This document shows, piece by piece, positions 38,651-47,313 of a stretch of 64,000 bases of DNA. Source of the stretch: an uncultured SAR116 cluster alpha proteobacterium (GTDB lineage: Bacteria > Pseudomonadota > Alphaproteobacteria > Puniceispirillales > Puniceispirillaceae); NCBI GenBank assembly GCA_902520885.1, contig CABYPW010000002.1, forward strand, positions 62,001 through 126,000, given 5' to 3'. The position numbers were made by a program, and so were the translations under genes. Positions within the stretch are counted from its first letter, which is position 1, and each line of letters begins with the position of its first letter. The notes beneath the pieces are model-generated. The model was not told the DNA's origin. It saw nothing but the letters and a program-made list of their open reading frames with translations, and did not search any database.

Positions 38651-39075
38651 TTTAAATTAAATTCATAATAAAAGCATTTTAATATGTGCCTAATATTAAT
38701 CATTGTTTAATTTAACTTTCTTTAATATCATTTAAACATAAAGAAGATGTAAACTCATTATCGACATGATATTTTTATCTCCCCTTTATTTTCGGACCAT
38801 TTCTGGATCAACTATGTTTTTCGCCCACTTTAGTAATAGAAATTGTTTTTATTTTTAAACCTTTTGTCATTTCAATTACGTACCTTAGTAAGATCAACTA
38901 TTTTTCCTTTATACGATGATGATTATTCAAAAAAAATATAAATCGTTGCTAAAGTCTTAAGCATTTTTAGGAAAGATATTTAAATGATCCTCAACAATTC
39001 CACTCCTTTAAAATATATGTTATGAACAAGATACATTTTTAAATTCATTCTTCTAATCTTCTATGCTTAATATCT
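38651..39075. other. AT-rich gap, no gene seen
   Basis: Both strands were read and show no coding frame with a start signal. Two AGTTGATC copies occur on the minus strand (about 38810-38900) without other structure. The region ends at the GAF-domain gene. Confidence 0.3.
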
Positions 39076-39906
39076 ATGCAAATTGCTAAATTACCAAAAA
39101 ATGAAAAAGCTCGAGTTAATAAACTAATAGCCACCGGGGTTCTTAATGCAGATAGGCATAAGCAGTTCACAATTTTTAATGAAGTTGCAAAAGTCATCAC
39201 TAATTGTACTTCCAGTTTTGTAAACATAATTGACCAAGATACACAACATTCATTAAGCAGTTCTGGGTTGGAGACAGATTTTTCAAAACCGTTGCCACGG
39301 AAAGAATCAATATGCCAATTTGCATTGCTTGATCCTGAACCTACTATTGTTCCAGACTTAACTAAAGATGAACGTTTCTCTTCAATGTCTATTGTTAAAG
39401 GATATCCAAATTTAATGTTTTATGCTGGCTTTCCTCTCATCACAAATGAAGGATTAATACTTGGGACCTTATGTGTCATGGACTTTCAACCCAGACAATT
39501 AAGTAAAGAGCAAATAAGATTAATGAAGAACCTTACAATAAATATTTGCCATCAAATAATTAATCTGCAGGCTCAAAAATCTTTAATTCTTGAAAAAACA
39601 AAAAAAATTCTCATCCTTATAAAAGAAATCGCGCCTGAATGTACTATTGAAAACATCACAGCATTTGTTAATTTTGCAGATACTGGAGTTTTTGACGTAA
39701 ATACTACCACAGAATTAGTAAAGTTGGGTTTAGTTGAGCGTTCATCTACTAAAACCTCAAGCGGTTATCAGATATCAAAAGTAGCTCAAAAGATTGCTTT
39801 AGAGTTAGGTGAATTTGAAAAGCCATATAGCGGTACGATTTTAAGCGAAGTTGACTCACGAATTAATGTAGATGAATTGCTCAAGCAGATTGATGGAGAT
39901 TTTTAA
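39076..39906 (+). CDS. GAF-domain sensor protein
   Basis: 276 residues, soluble. Residues 20-165 form a GAF domain of the short type found with cyclases and histidine kinases: S-F-V-N-I-I-D, E-S-I-C-Q-F-A-L, Y-A-G-F-P-L-I and G-T-L-C-V-M-D. Residues 165-276 are a helical domain with no recognised enzyme motif; T-T-E-L-V-K-L-G-L-V-E-R-S could be a winged helix. It may bind a small ligand and act through a partner. It overlaps the next gene by one base. Confidence 0.75.
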   Translation: MQIAKLPKNEKARVNKLIATGVLNADRHKQFTIFNEVAKVITNCTSSFVNIIDQDTQHSLSSSGLETDFSKPLPRKESICQFALLDPEPTIVPDLTKDERFSSMSIVKGYPNLMFYAGFPLITNEGLILGTLCVMDFQPRQLSKEQIRLMKNLTINICHQIINLQAQKSLILEKTKKILILIKEIAPECTIENITAFVNFADTGVFDVNTTTELVKLGLVERSSTKTSSGYQISKVAQKIALELGEFEKPYSGTILSEVDSRINVDELLKQIDGDF

Positions 39907-40244
39907 TGTTTTCCTCAATCATAAATTTAAAATTTCCAAGTACTGCGGAGGCAAAAATAGCGGCCAGTCATTTCTCTGAAATATTAGGCTCTAAAATTTC
40001 TCATTATGACTATCTCGGCATCCAGATAACGATAGGAAAATCTGGAGAGTTATCAGTTTGTGTTAGGTTCGACGAGGCAATACGGCTCAAAAAATTTGAA
40101 AACGATGTTTCTGGTTTGCTTTCAGATATTAAAAAATCCTTTATTTATAAAGAAGAAAAATACACAGGTGTGTGCATCTATAGCTTTGAACGGGAAGCAC
40201 AAAATTCAGCAGTGAATATATCAACAGGTAAAACAGTTAATTGA
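39906..40244 (+). CDS. Unknown 112-residue protein coupled to GAF gene
   Basis: Soluble, mixed alpha/beta, no signal peptide or known motif. ATG overlaps the GAF gene stop (TAATG), so the two are translated together and may work together. Family not recognised. Confidence 0.6.
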   Translation: MFSSIINLKFPSTAEAKIAASHFSEILGSKISHYDYLGIQITIGKSGELSVCVRFDEAIRLKKFENDVSGLLSDIKKSFIYKEEKYTGVCIYSFEREAQNSAVNISTGKTVN

Positions 40245-40370
40245 CATAAGCGACATTTAAAACAAAGTCAGTATAAAAAAGTTTAACTTAAAAGCAAAGC
40301 TCGTATCTCCACTCATAATATATTTTTAAATAATCTCCGTTCCCTCATATTTCATCAAACAAACCCCCTA

Positions 40371-40538
40371 TCAGGCAATCGATTTATATCCTGTGTTACC
40401 AGTAATTAGGTAGATAGTCGTTTCAAATAACAAACCAAGTGTTAAAGCCACAAAAAAACGTAAACGATCTCCAAGACCAAAATTAATAAATAACGGTCTA
40501 CTTAAATAATAAAAAAGAATAAAAACAAAACCTGTCAT
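40371..40538 (-). CDS. Small two-helix membrane protein
   Basis: 55 residues. The ATG at 40538 is preceded at six bases by AAAAAGGAG, a near-ideal ribosome site. The peptide has two hydrophobic segments (about 4-20 and 29-47) split by a short basic loop (G-D-R-L-R-F-F). It lies alone, convergent with the GAF pair and divergent from the cyclase gene. No family is recognised. The combination of strong site, clean frame and helix pattern makes it a likely real gene. Confidence 0.6.
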   Translation of the reverse strand: MTGFVFILFYYLSRPLFINFGLGDRLRFFVALTLGLLFETTIYLITGNTGYKSIA

Positions 40539-40726
40539 GGCACTCCTTTTTAACTCACTGCATGTATAAGTGGATTTTGAGCATTAGCTTATACCGTACG
40601 TAATTCATATAGCAGACAAAATATCGTTCATAATTTTTATAAATGCTTGCTTGTTATAAAATTACGGAATATTTTTATCTTGGTTTGTAAATAAGATATT
40701 TTTATTTTAAATCAAATAAAAAATAA

Positions 40727-40749
40727 TATAATCTTATAGTAAGATTATA
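40727..40749. promoter_or_regulatory. Inverted repeat upstream of cyclase gene (candidate operator)
   Basis: A perfect 10-bp inverted repeat TATAATCTTA-TAG-TAAGATTATA about 55 bases before the cyclase ATG. It has the size and symmetry of a dimeric repressor or activator site. It is not followed by a T run, so a terminator is unlikely. Confidence 0.45.
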
Positions 40750-40804
40750 TTTATTACAGCTGCGCTAATAAAATTTTAAATTTAATAAAAGTCTCCAAGT
40801 TTCT

Positions 40805-42634
40805 ATGAATGAAAATGTCGTTAAATTAGAAAATAATTTTAATCAAGTTATAGAACGCAAAATTGCAGTCATATTCGTTACTGACGTAGTTGGTTTCAGT
40901 AAATTAATGGAAATTAACGAGGATGAGACATTAAAGAGCTTTAGAGCCTGCAGAGATATATTAGACAATTTATTTTCAGAGTATGGTGGAAGAATTTTCA
41001 ATACTGCTGGAGATTCTGTTTTAGCGGAATTTCAGAGTGCTGTTTCAGCAGTCGTTTGTGCGAGTGAATTTCAGAAACTTATTAAAGAAAGAAATGCAAT
41101 ATTATCCAATGATTCTAAAATAGAATTTAGAGTTGGAATTAATATGGGAGATGTCATTGTGGAGGGAGAAAATCTTTATGGTGACGGTGTTAATGTTGCT
41201 GCGAGATTAGAGGCTCTTTCCCAGTCCGGTGGAGTTTGTTTATCTAAAAGTATAATGGACTTTGTAAATAAAAAAACTGAGTTTCTTTTTAATGATTTGG
41301 GAGAACAAAAAGTAAAAAATACTATTGTTCATGCTTTTGATCTTAATGATCCTGATTTAGAAAAGCGTTCTAATATTGATGAAACTGTTGCTGCTGCTGC
41401 ATCTGCAAAAATAAAAGAAGGTAGTGTGCCACCAACCATTGCTGTTCTGCCTTTCACGAACCTGAGCACAGATCCAGAACAAGAGTTCTTTGCGGATGGG
41501 ATAACAGAAGACACAATCTCTTATTTTTCAAAATCAAAGACTTTTCCAGTTGTTTCATTAAATTCAGTTCTGAAATATAAGGATAATAAAGAAGCAACTA
41601 AAGATATAGCAAATGATTTGAATGCGGATTATTTAGTTCAGGGAAGCATTCGAAAAAGTGGAAATAAAGTAAGAATATCTGTGAAACTCACAGATACATT
41701 AGAAGATATTCAAATTTGGTCTCAAACCTGGGATAGAATTTTAGATGATGTGTTTGAAGTGCAGGATGAAGTATCACAGAAAGTTTCTGCTCTAGCCCAG
41801 CCGGCAATAATTATAAATGAACAAAATACGTTACATAATAAGAAACCAGAAATTTTAAGTGCATGGGACGAATATCTTCATGCATTAAACTCTTATGACA
41901 AAAATAGCGAGGCTAAAATTGTTGACGAAAAAATCAAATATATTTATGAGGCAATAGAGCATGCAGAAAAATCGATTGTACTCGATAAAAAATTAACCGA
42001 TGCGTATAATGTTCTTGCGTCGAGCTTATTTTTTCTTAGGTTAGAATCTTCTCTTCAACATGACCGAGAGAAAAATGAAACTAGGTTCAAGAAGGTTGCT
42101 GAAATAAGTTATAGCCTTGACCCTAACAATCCTGATTCTGTAATGAACATGGCATATTTGTATCGAATATCAGATGATGAGGTGAAATATCGGGAATTTG
42201 TTTATAAAGCAGTGGAAATAAACCCCCATCATCCAAGGTCATTATCAGCAAAAGGGATGCTTTATTTAAATGAGTGTGATTATGATAATTCAATTGAGTT
42301 ATTGACTAGGGCTTATGAAACCAATCCAAAAACGGTGCCTTTCTTAGAAATTATGCTTTTATTCTGTCATTTGGGAAAAAATGATTGGATTAGTGCTCAT
42401 CAATCAGTAGATAGAAGTATGCGAGAAAACGATCATAGCAGATTTCATGCTTTTAAAGCTATCATACTAGCACATGAAGGTAAGATCGATGAGAGTAAAC
42501 TATGGCTTGCCAAATATCAGAAAAACAGACCAGAAATTAAAACATTAGAGGATTACGAGAAAGTGGTTCCAGCTGTGAATCAAGATGTCAAAAATATTTT
42601 ATTGGATGGAGTGCGAAAAGCAGGCCTCAAGTAA
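40805..42634 (+). CDS. Class III cyclase with TolB-like and TPR domains
   Basis: 609 residues, soluble. The cyclase domain (about 15-180) has metal aspartates D27 and D70 and N-V-A-A-R (N130, R134). The purine-specifying lysine is replaced by N66 in F-N-T-A-G-D, so nucleotide specificity is uncertain. A TolB/FlgO-like region with I-A-V-L-P-F (about 215-345) follows, then TPR-type helices (350-600). This architecture is widespread in alphaproteobacteria. Expression may be controlled by the inverted repeat 55 bases upstream. No neighbour on the strand. Confidence 0.85.
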   Translation: MNENVVKLENNFNQVIERKIAVIFVTDVVGFSKLMEINEDETLKSFRACRDILDNLFSEYGGRIFNTAGDSVLAEFQSAVSAVVCASEFQKLIKERNAILSNDSKIEFRVGINMGDVIVEGENLYGDGVNVAARLEALSQSGGVCLSKSIMDFVNKKTEFLFNDLGEQKVKNTIVHAFDLNDPDLEKRSNIDETVAAAASAKIKEGSVPPTIAVLPFTNLSTDPEQEFFADGITEDTISYFSKSKTFPVVSLNSVLKYKDNKEATKDIANDLNADYLVQGSIRKSGNKVRISVKLTDTLEDIQIWSQTWDRILDDVFEVQDEVSQKVSALAQPAIIINEQNTLHNKKPEILSAWDEYLHALNSYDKNSEAKIVDEKIKYIYEAIEHAEKSIVLDKKLTDAYNVLASSLFFLRLESSLQHDREKNETRFKKVAEISYSLDPNNPDSVMNMAYLYRISDDEVKYREFVYKAVEINPHHPRSLSAKGMLYLNECDYDNSIELLTRAYETNPKTVPFLEIMLLFCHLGKNDWISAHQSVDRSMRENDHSRFHAFKAIILAHEGKIDESKLWLAKYQKNRPEIKTLEDYEKVVPAVNQDVKNILLDGVRKAGLK

Positions 42635-42787
42635 TTGAAATATTAAAAAAATAAAGTAAGACTTGGCTATTAACTTTATTAAGTTTAAGTGTGCTACAGA
42701 ACGCCAAGTACGATGTGTTTTTTTATCGCACTTACATTTAAATACTTAATACCAATTTCCGCCACATCCAGAGCATTTTTTTTGGGG

Positions 42788-43123
42788 TTAGCTTTCTGCA
42801 GATACCGGGGTTGCTCTGGTTTCTGTAAGCCACATTAATCCATCCTTTAACTGATGTACCGGCATAAGCGCTTCTCTATCACCTGAATCATAATTTAGTA
42901 TTTGATGCTCCACAATTATGTCATCATTTTCATAAATAAAGCCATGTTTTTCTACATTAGCAGCAACCATCCATTCCATCATATGATCCCAGTCAATATC
43001 CTCCATCTTTTTGGCTTCTCCCGTTGAGTGAATAACTAACTCATAATCATCATGATGACATTTCACGAAGGCAGTAATATCTTTTTCATTTTTCGCTTTT
43101 GTATATTTTTCGAAAAGGCTCAT
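42788..43123 (-). CDS. NTF2-like / SnoaL-like small protein
   Basis: 111 residues with the start L-F-E-K-Y-T-K-A-K-N-E-K-D and a D-D-Y-E-L-V-I-H strand, as in NTF2-like folds. These proteins are small cone-shaped enzymes or binding proteins of varied roles; no catalytic set is visible. Weak ribosome site. It lies in a stretch of small accessory genes separated by repeats. Confidence 0.65.
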   Translation of the reverse strand: MSLFEKYTKAKNEKDITAFVKCHHDDYELVIHSTGEAKKMEDIDWDHMMEWMVAANVEKHGFIYENDDIIVEHQILNYDSGDREALMPVHQLKDGLMWLTETRATPVSAES

Positions 43124-43208
43124 TTTTTGTCACTTTGATGATTCTAGATTAAATTAATATAAGGAATTGCCAGTCCTTAGTCTATTTGATTGCGAATTGA
43201 AGTAATTG

Positions 43209-43375
43209 TTTGAATTCCAAAAAGTTGTGAGTAGGGGAACGTGTTTGGAGAAGGTAGCTAAAACAGCCCCCTACGTGTGCGATGAAATGATTTTTCTATA
43301 ATCTCTACGTAAGGCCAATAAAAACCTATTTCTGTTCGTTACCTTTTTTAGTTACGCGTTATTAGTGGTATTCGG
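43209..43375 (+). repeat. Dispersed intergenic repeat, copy B
   Basis: Closest copy to 38301-38485: shares CCCCTACGTG, TAATCTCTACGTAAGGC, ATTTCTGTTCG and the trailing GCGT-TAGTGG segment. It lies between two minus-strand small genes. Confidence 0.6.
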
Positions 43376-43405
43376 CATACTAGTGTGCAAACTCTTGCTT
43401 GGTAT

Positions 43406-43708
43406 TTAGTTAGAATTTTCCTGATGAATTATTGTTCCAGAGTATGCTTTACAAACGTTTTCTTCATCTAAACGAACACATAGATCTTCAATAAGCTCAA
43501 TCATGTTGTGAGGGCCATTTACGTAGTCCATGAATGCGTCTATTGAGTTCCATTCATTTATTACTAGCAGCTGCTCCTCTCTGGTATGGACAATGCTATA
43601 AACGTTTAAACCATTTACACCATCTGCGCGACTTTGTACTATTAAATTAGTAATTTCATCAACTGCACCTTCTTTTGGGGTCACAGCTATTACGCTCATC
43701 ATTTTCAT
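43406..43708 (-). CDS. Antibiotic biosynthesis monooxygenase (ABM) domain protein
   Basis: 100 residues, ferredoxin-like fold of the ABM/YgiN type: V-I-A-V-T-P-K-E-G at the start, N-V-Y-S-I-V-H and L-V-I-N-E-W in the middle. Family members include quinol monooxygenases and heme-degrading enzymes; many act on small aromatics. ATG 43708 with TGGAG upstream. No reaction can be assigned. Confidence 0.75.
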   Translation of the reverse strand: MKMMSVIAVTPKEGAVDEITNLIVQSRADGVNGLNVYSIVHTREEQLLVINEWNSIDAFMDYVNGPHNMIELIEDLCVRLDEENVCKAYSGTIIHQENSN

Positions 43709-43872
43709 AATTTATACTCCAATATTGCGTCTTTGATTTAATAATTGGAGCCTCTCTCTCGTTGGGAGGTCCTGTATTTCTAAATGGGGTAATATTGCAA
43801 GTTTATTTGCTAAATTGAAAGATATTTTAGTCTTTTTCAGCAAGAAACGCGAAGACTGTTTTTTGAATTGAA

Positions 43873-43970
43873 CGAATCATTTATCTTCCTAAAATTTGTA
43901 AGTAGGAGAAAGTATTTGAAATAGGTAGCTTGCACATAGTCCTACTTGCGCTATGTAATTGTTTTCCTGT
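43873..43970 (+). repeat. Dispersed intergenic repeat, copy C
   Basis: A shorter, more diverged version of copies A and B (AATCATTT, GTAAGTAGG, TCCTACTTGCGCTATGTA). It ends about 20 bases before the terminator-like hairpin. Confidence 0.5.
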
Positions 43971-43991
43971 TTGAATATTTATTTTGGCATT

Positions 43992-44092
43992 AAAAAAAAG
44001 GACAGCACAAAGGCTGTCCAAGTTTAGGGAGGAAATATGCGTTAATGTATTTACGACTATTTCAAATTAATTTTAGCTTTTGTCTTTTTGCA
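43992..44092 (-). repeat. Dispersed repeat with terminator-like hairpin, copy 2
   Basis: Identical 7-bp stem and loop to copy 1 (44000-44006 with 44013-44019), with T run on the minus strand, and similar flank to about 44092. The minus strand before it reads K-K-T-K-A-K-I. Not attached to a present gene. Confidence 0.6.
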
Positions 44093-44259
44093 GGGCTGAT
44101 TTATTTCTTTTAGAATCAAAAAAATATAGAGACAAATTTGGTTACAATCTTATAATAGTCTCGTATTTTGTAAAATAAATCAAAAAATAGATTATTGCTA
44201 AATGAAAAGAAGTTAAAGTTGTATTTTAAATATAACAGTTGAAGTTATGGAGAAGTTAC

Positions 44260-44709
44260 TTGAGTAAAAATATTGGAGGTTGTCATTGTGGGGCTGTAAA
44301 ATTGGAAACTGACCTTAATCCAATGATAGTAAATCTATGCAATTGCAATAGGTGTAGAGTATTAACGGGTTCAATTGCTATTGCAGCTTTATACGCAGAT
44401 GAAGAGATTTCTATGGCGGGTGAGACTAAGACCTACAATTATCTAGGTGGTAGTGGGATGGAGGTAGTTAACCATTTTTGTCCCAATTGTGGTTGCAGGA
44501 TAGTTTCTTTCGCAGAAGCCTTTCCTGGAATGGGCGCTTATCCTATTGGTATATTTGAAAAGTCTATTGAATTTATTCCTAAAAGCGAAATATTTACAAA
44601 TTATAAGTTACCTTGGTTGCAAAACGACGGTTGTATAGAGGAAAGCTTCGAAGAAGCTGCTGTTGGTGAACGTTTAATGCTCCTTTTAGAAGAACTAGAG
44701 AATAGGTGA
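44260..44709 (+). CDS. GFA / CENP-V domain protein
   Basis: 150 residues from TTG 44260 with GGAG seven bases upstream. A TTG at 44239 would add seven residues without a site. Zinc-binding cysteines follow the glutathione-dependent formaldehyde-activating pattern: G-G-C-H-C-G-A-V, C-N-C-N-R-C, and C-P-N-C-G-C. The family binds thiol adducts or small aldehydes; a detoxification role is plausible but not shown. The neighbouring aldehyde dehydrogenase is convergent, a possible link. Confidence 0.82.
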   Translation: MSKNIGGCHCGAVKLETDLNPMIVNLCNCNRCRVLTGSIAIAALYADEEISMAGETKTYNYLGGSGMEVVNHFCPNCGCRIVSFAEAFPGMGAYPIGIFEKSIEFIPKSEIFTNYKLPWLQNDGCIEESFEEAAVGERLMLLLEELENR

Positions 44710-44807
44710 GCAACTACTTTAATTTAAACACAGTCAAGGTCAATCGTTAAAAAAATTAAACACCAAATTCAATTGGTTAAACATAATATTTCATGTTATA
44801 AACTGAT

Positions 44808-46232
44808 TTATTTTTGGTTTCCTAAAATTGCTTTAACCTCAAGAAACTCTTCTAAACCCCATTTTTCTTTTTCACGTCCATTTCCTGATTGCTTGTATCC
44901 ACCAAATGGGGCGTAAGCTCCCCCCGAACTGTAATTTATATGAATCTGCCCAGCGCGCAGTTTTCTAGCAATAAAGTTGAGTTTCTCTCTGTCTTTTCCA
45001 GAAATGTAAGCTGCCAACCCATATTCTGTGTCATTGGCAATAAATATTGCATCCTCGATATTTTTATAAGGTATAATAGATAGAACTGGTCCAAATATTT
45101 CTTCTTTTGCAATTTTCATATTATTGTTAACTTCACCAAAAATGGTAGGTTTTATGTAATAACCCTCCTTTAATCCATTTGGCTTCCCAATACCGCCTGA
45201 AAGTAACTTTGCTCCTTCATCAATACCAATCTGGATTAGTTTTTGTACTTTCTCAAATTGAATGTTACTTACTACAGGGCCAATTATTGTAGGATCTTCG
45301 TTAGGGTCTCCGACAATAATATTTTCAGCCTCTGATACTGCGATTTCATAAGCATCTTTTTTTCTAGAAATCGGGACAAGCATCCGTGTTGGTGAATTAC
45401 ATGATTGCCCTGTATTTTCCATACACTCTTGAACACCTTTTCTGATTGAAGTTTCGAATAATTCATCATCTAGTATAATATTTGCTGACTTCCCTCCTAA
45501 CTCTTGACTAACTCTTTTAACGCTATCAGCGGATGCTTTAGCTACTGAAATGCCAGCTCTTGTTGAGCCTGTAAATGACATCATATCGATCCCAGGATGT
45601 GAAGACATTGCTTCTCCAACGATTTGACCGGTGCCATTTATAAGATTAAAGGCACCTGCTGGAACTTTTGCCTCATCAAGTATCTCGCAAATTACAAGTG
45701 CAGAAAGAGGTGCAATTTCAGATGGTTTTAAAATAGCCGTACAACCTGACGCAAGGCAGGGGGCAAGTTTAGATAAAATCTGATTAATCGGCCAGTTCCA
45801 CGGAGTAATTAATCCACACACTCCTATGGGTTCATGTCTTATTATAAAATCTCTATATTCATATTCTGTTTTATGAGAATTGAGAGCTTCTATAGCTGCT
45901 TTAAGATGTGCTAAACCAACTTTTGCTTGGGAATTGAGAGCAAGATGTTTAGGAGCGCCCATCTCAATTTGAATAGCATAAGCAACGTCTTCTAACCTTC
46001 GTTTATAAATTTCTCTTATTGTGGTCAATAAATCTATCTTATGTTTAACAGAGAGTTGTGAATAACTATGGAATGAATGGCGAGCGGCTATCACTGCCTT
46101 ATCAACATCTTTTTCATTCCCAAGCTTAATTGTCCCAAGGCTTTTTTCTGTAGCTGGATTAATAATATGAAGTTCGTCAGGACTATCTGATTTTACCCAT
46201 TTGCCATTTATATAAAAATCATGTTTTTGCAT
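44808..46232 (-). CDS. NAD(P)-dependent aldehyde dehydrogenase
   Basis: 474 residues from ATG 46232 (a TTG two codons upstream is possible). Catalytic C278 in G-Q-S-C and general base E244 in Q-E-L-G-G-K are present, with the N-W-P dinucleotide segment T-P-W-N-W-P at about 143-148. It oxidises aldehydes to acids; the substrate is not determinable. Full length; stands alone on the minus strand. Confidence 0.9.
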   Translation of the reverse strand: MQKHDFYINGKWVKSDSPDELHIINPATEKSLGTIKLGNEKDVDKAVIAARHSFHSYSQLSVKHKIDLLTTIREIYKRRLEDVAYAIQIEMGAPKHLALNSQAKVGLAHLKAAIEALNSHKTEYEYRDFIIRHEPIGVCGLITPWNWPINQILSKLAPCLASGCTAILKPSEIAPLSALVICEILDEAKVPAGAFNLINGTGQIVGEAMSSHPGIDMMSFTGSTRAGISVAKASADSVKRVSQELGGKSANIILDDELFETSIRKGVQECMENTGQSCNSPTRMLVPISRKKDAYEIAVSEAENIIVGDPNEDPTIIGPVVSNIQFEKVQKLIQIGIDEGAKLLSGGIGKPNGLKEGYYIKPTIFGEVNNNMKIAKEEIFGPVLSIIPYKNIEDAIFIANDTEYGLAAYISGKDREKLNFIARKLRAGQIHINYSSGGAYAPFGGYKQSGNGREKEKWGLEEFLEVKAILGNQK

Positions 46233-46238
46233 TAGCAA

Positions 46239-46559
46239 TCTCTCTAAAAATTAAAAAAGAAAATCTTATATTTACGTTTAAACATCAGGAAAGTATTTAA
46301 AAAATATAAACAACTTTTTTTTAAAAAGCCTAGACTAATAATTTTTAGAAAATAAATATTTATTTTAAAAATACTTAATTATTTTTAATGCTTCGAGATA
46401 ATTTATCAGTTTATTTCGGATTTTGAGGCATATCAAAATCAGTTCCAAATATTTTTTCTTTTTTCTTTTTTCTTTTTCTTAAAAAACTATTTTGATATTA
46501 GATATTGAAATAGTTCAATTCTAAGAGGATAGACAGTATCTTTATAGGTTAAACTTAAG
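46239..46559. other. AT-rich gap with TTTTTTC microsatellite-like tract
   Basis: A pyrimidine tract at about 46452-46480 repeats a T5-6-C unit four times. There is no gene. The tract lies 80 bases before a membrane-protein gene and could be a length-variable upstream element. Confidence 0.4.
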
Positions 46560-46979
46560 ATGGATGCTTTAATAATAACAAAATTCGGGATTTTGTTACT
46601 GATACATTTTGGCTTAATATTTGGCTTATCATCAATTGCATCTTATTATCAAGAGCCACTATTCTTATTCAAACGGCTTAATGTAAACGTATATAAAATA
46701 CCATTAGTTGTAAATTTTTTGATTGTTTCAATAGTGATAGTTCTAAGTGTGTTAGCATTCATTCAAAGTAAGATCAGCTTCTTTATTTTAAATGCAGCAT
46801 TTTTATCCATCTGGTTTTTAGAGCTTGGAGTAATATCCGGCAAACATTTCTTTTCATCACTATTTGAAAATGATTTACCAAAAGAAATTTGTATCTTTAT
46901 TGGCTTTATTTTGGCTATTAATGGTGGTTATTTTACTTTAATGTTTATAGTGAGATTATTTAGCTCATCCTCATTTTGA
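46560..46979 (+). CDS. Unknown four-helix membrane protein
   Basis: 139 residues with hydrophobic segments at about 8-28, 47-67, 72-92 and 110-132. No charged catalytic motif and no family recognised. Ten bases before the next small gene, implying a two-gene unit. Confidence 0.6.
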   Translation: MDALIITKFGILLLIHFGLIFGLSSIASYYQEPLFLFKRLNVNVYKIPLVVNFLIVSIVIVLSVLAFIQSKISFFILNAAFLSIWFLELGVISGKHFFSSLFENDLPKEICIFIGFILAINGGYFTLMFIVRLFSSSSF

Positions 46980-46989
46980 AGGTATGTAA

Positions 46990-47199
46990 ATGGATAATAA
47001 GACCATTTGTGAATTATTTGAAAGTTCGGTTGAAGCGTCCGATTTTAAAAAATCGTTTATGTGTGCACAAGAATCTTTGAGAGAAGGCTTAATGAGTAGT
47101 CCATGGCCGGTATTAGTCTATGCTCTGAGCGTCATTTTTGTTGCATTTTTAATTCAGCGCGTGGCAACTAGTAATTCAAATAAAAGCAAGAAAAATTAA
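46990..47199 (+). CDS. Small tail-anchored membrane protein
   Basis: 69 residues: a soluble N-terminal part with two cysteines, one hydrophobic helix at about 37-56 and a basic S-N-K-S-K-K end. Co-directional with the four-helix protein. Function unknown. Confidence 0.55.
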   Translation: MDNKTICELFESSVEASDFKKSFMCAQESLREGLMSSPWPVLVYALSVIFVAFLIQRVATSNSNKSKKN

Positions 47200-47313
47200 T
47201 TATTGATTTTTGAAGATACTCTCTAAACTATTTCCTTTGGTAATATATTTGCAGTCGGTATTAAGGGAAGGGCTCTAGTCAGTGCAGAGAAATTCAAAGT
47301 ATGAAATAGGACA

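Larger units (their letters stand above)
43709..44259. other. Gap holding repeat copies, otherwise empty
   Basis: Apart from repeat copy C and the hairpin repeat listed separately, no gene or RNA is seen. Confidence 0.4.

Noticed and set aside
38758-38800. Minus-strand short frame after AAAGGGGAG
   Set aside because: Only 11 codons, and the spacing to the ATG is too long.
46452-46480. CRISPR-like repeat
   Set aside because: It is a simple T-C tract with no spacers; no CRISPR array or cas gene was seen in the window.
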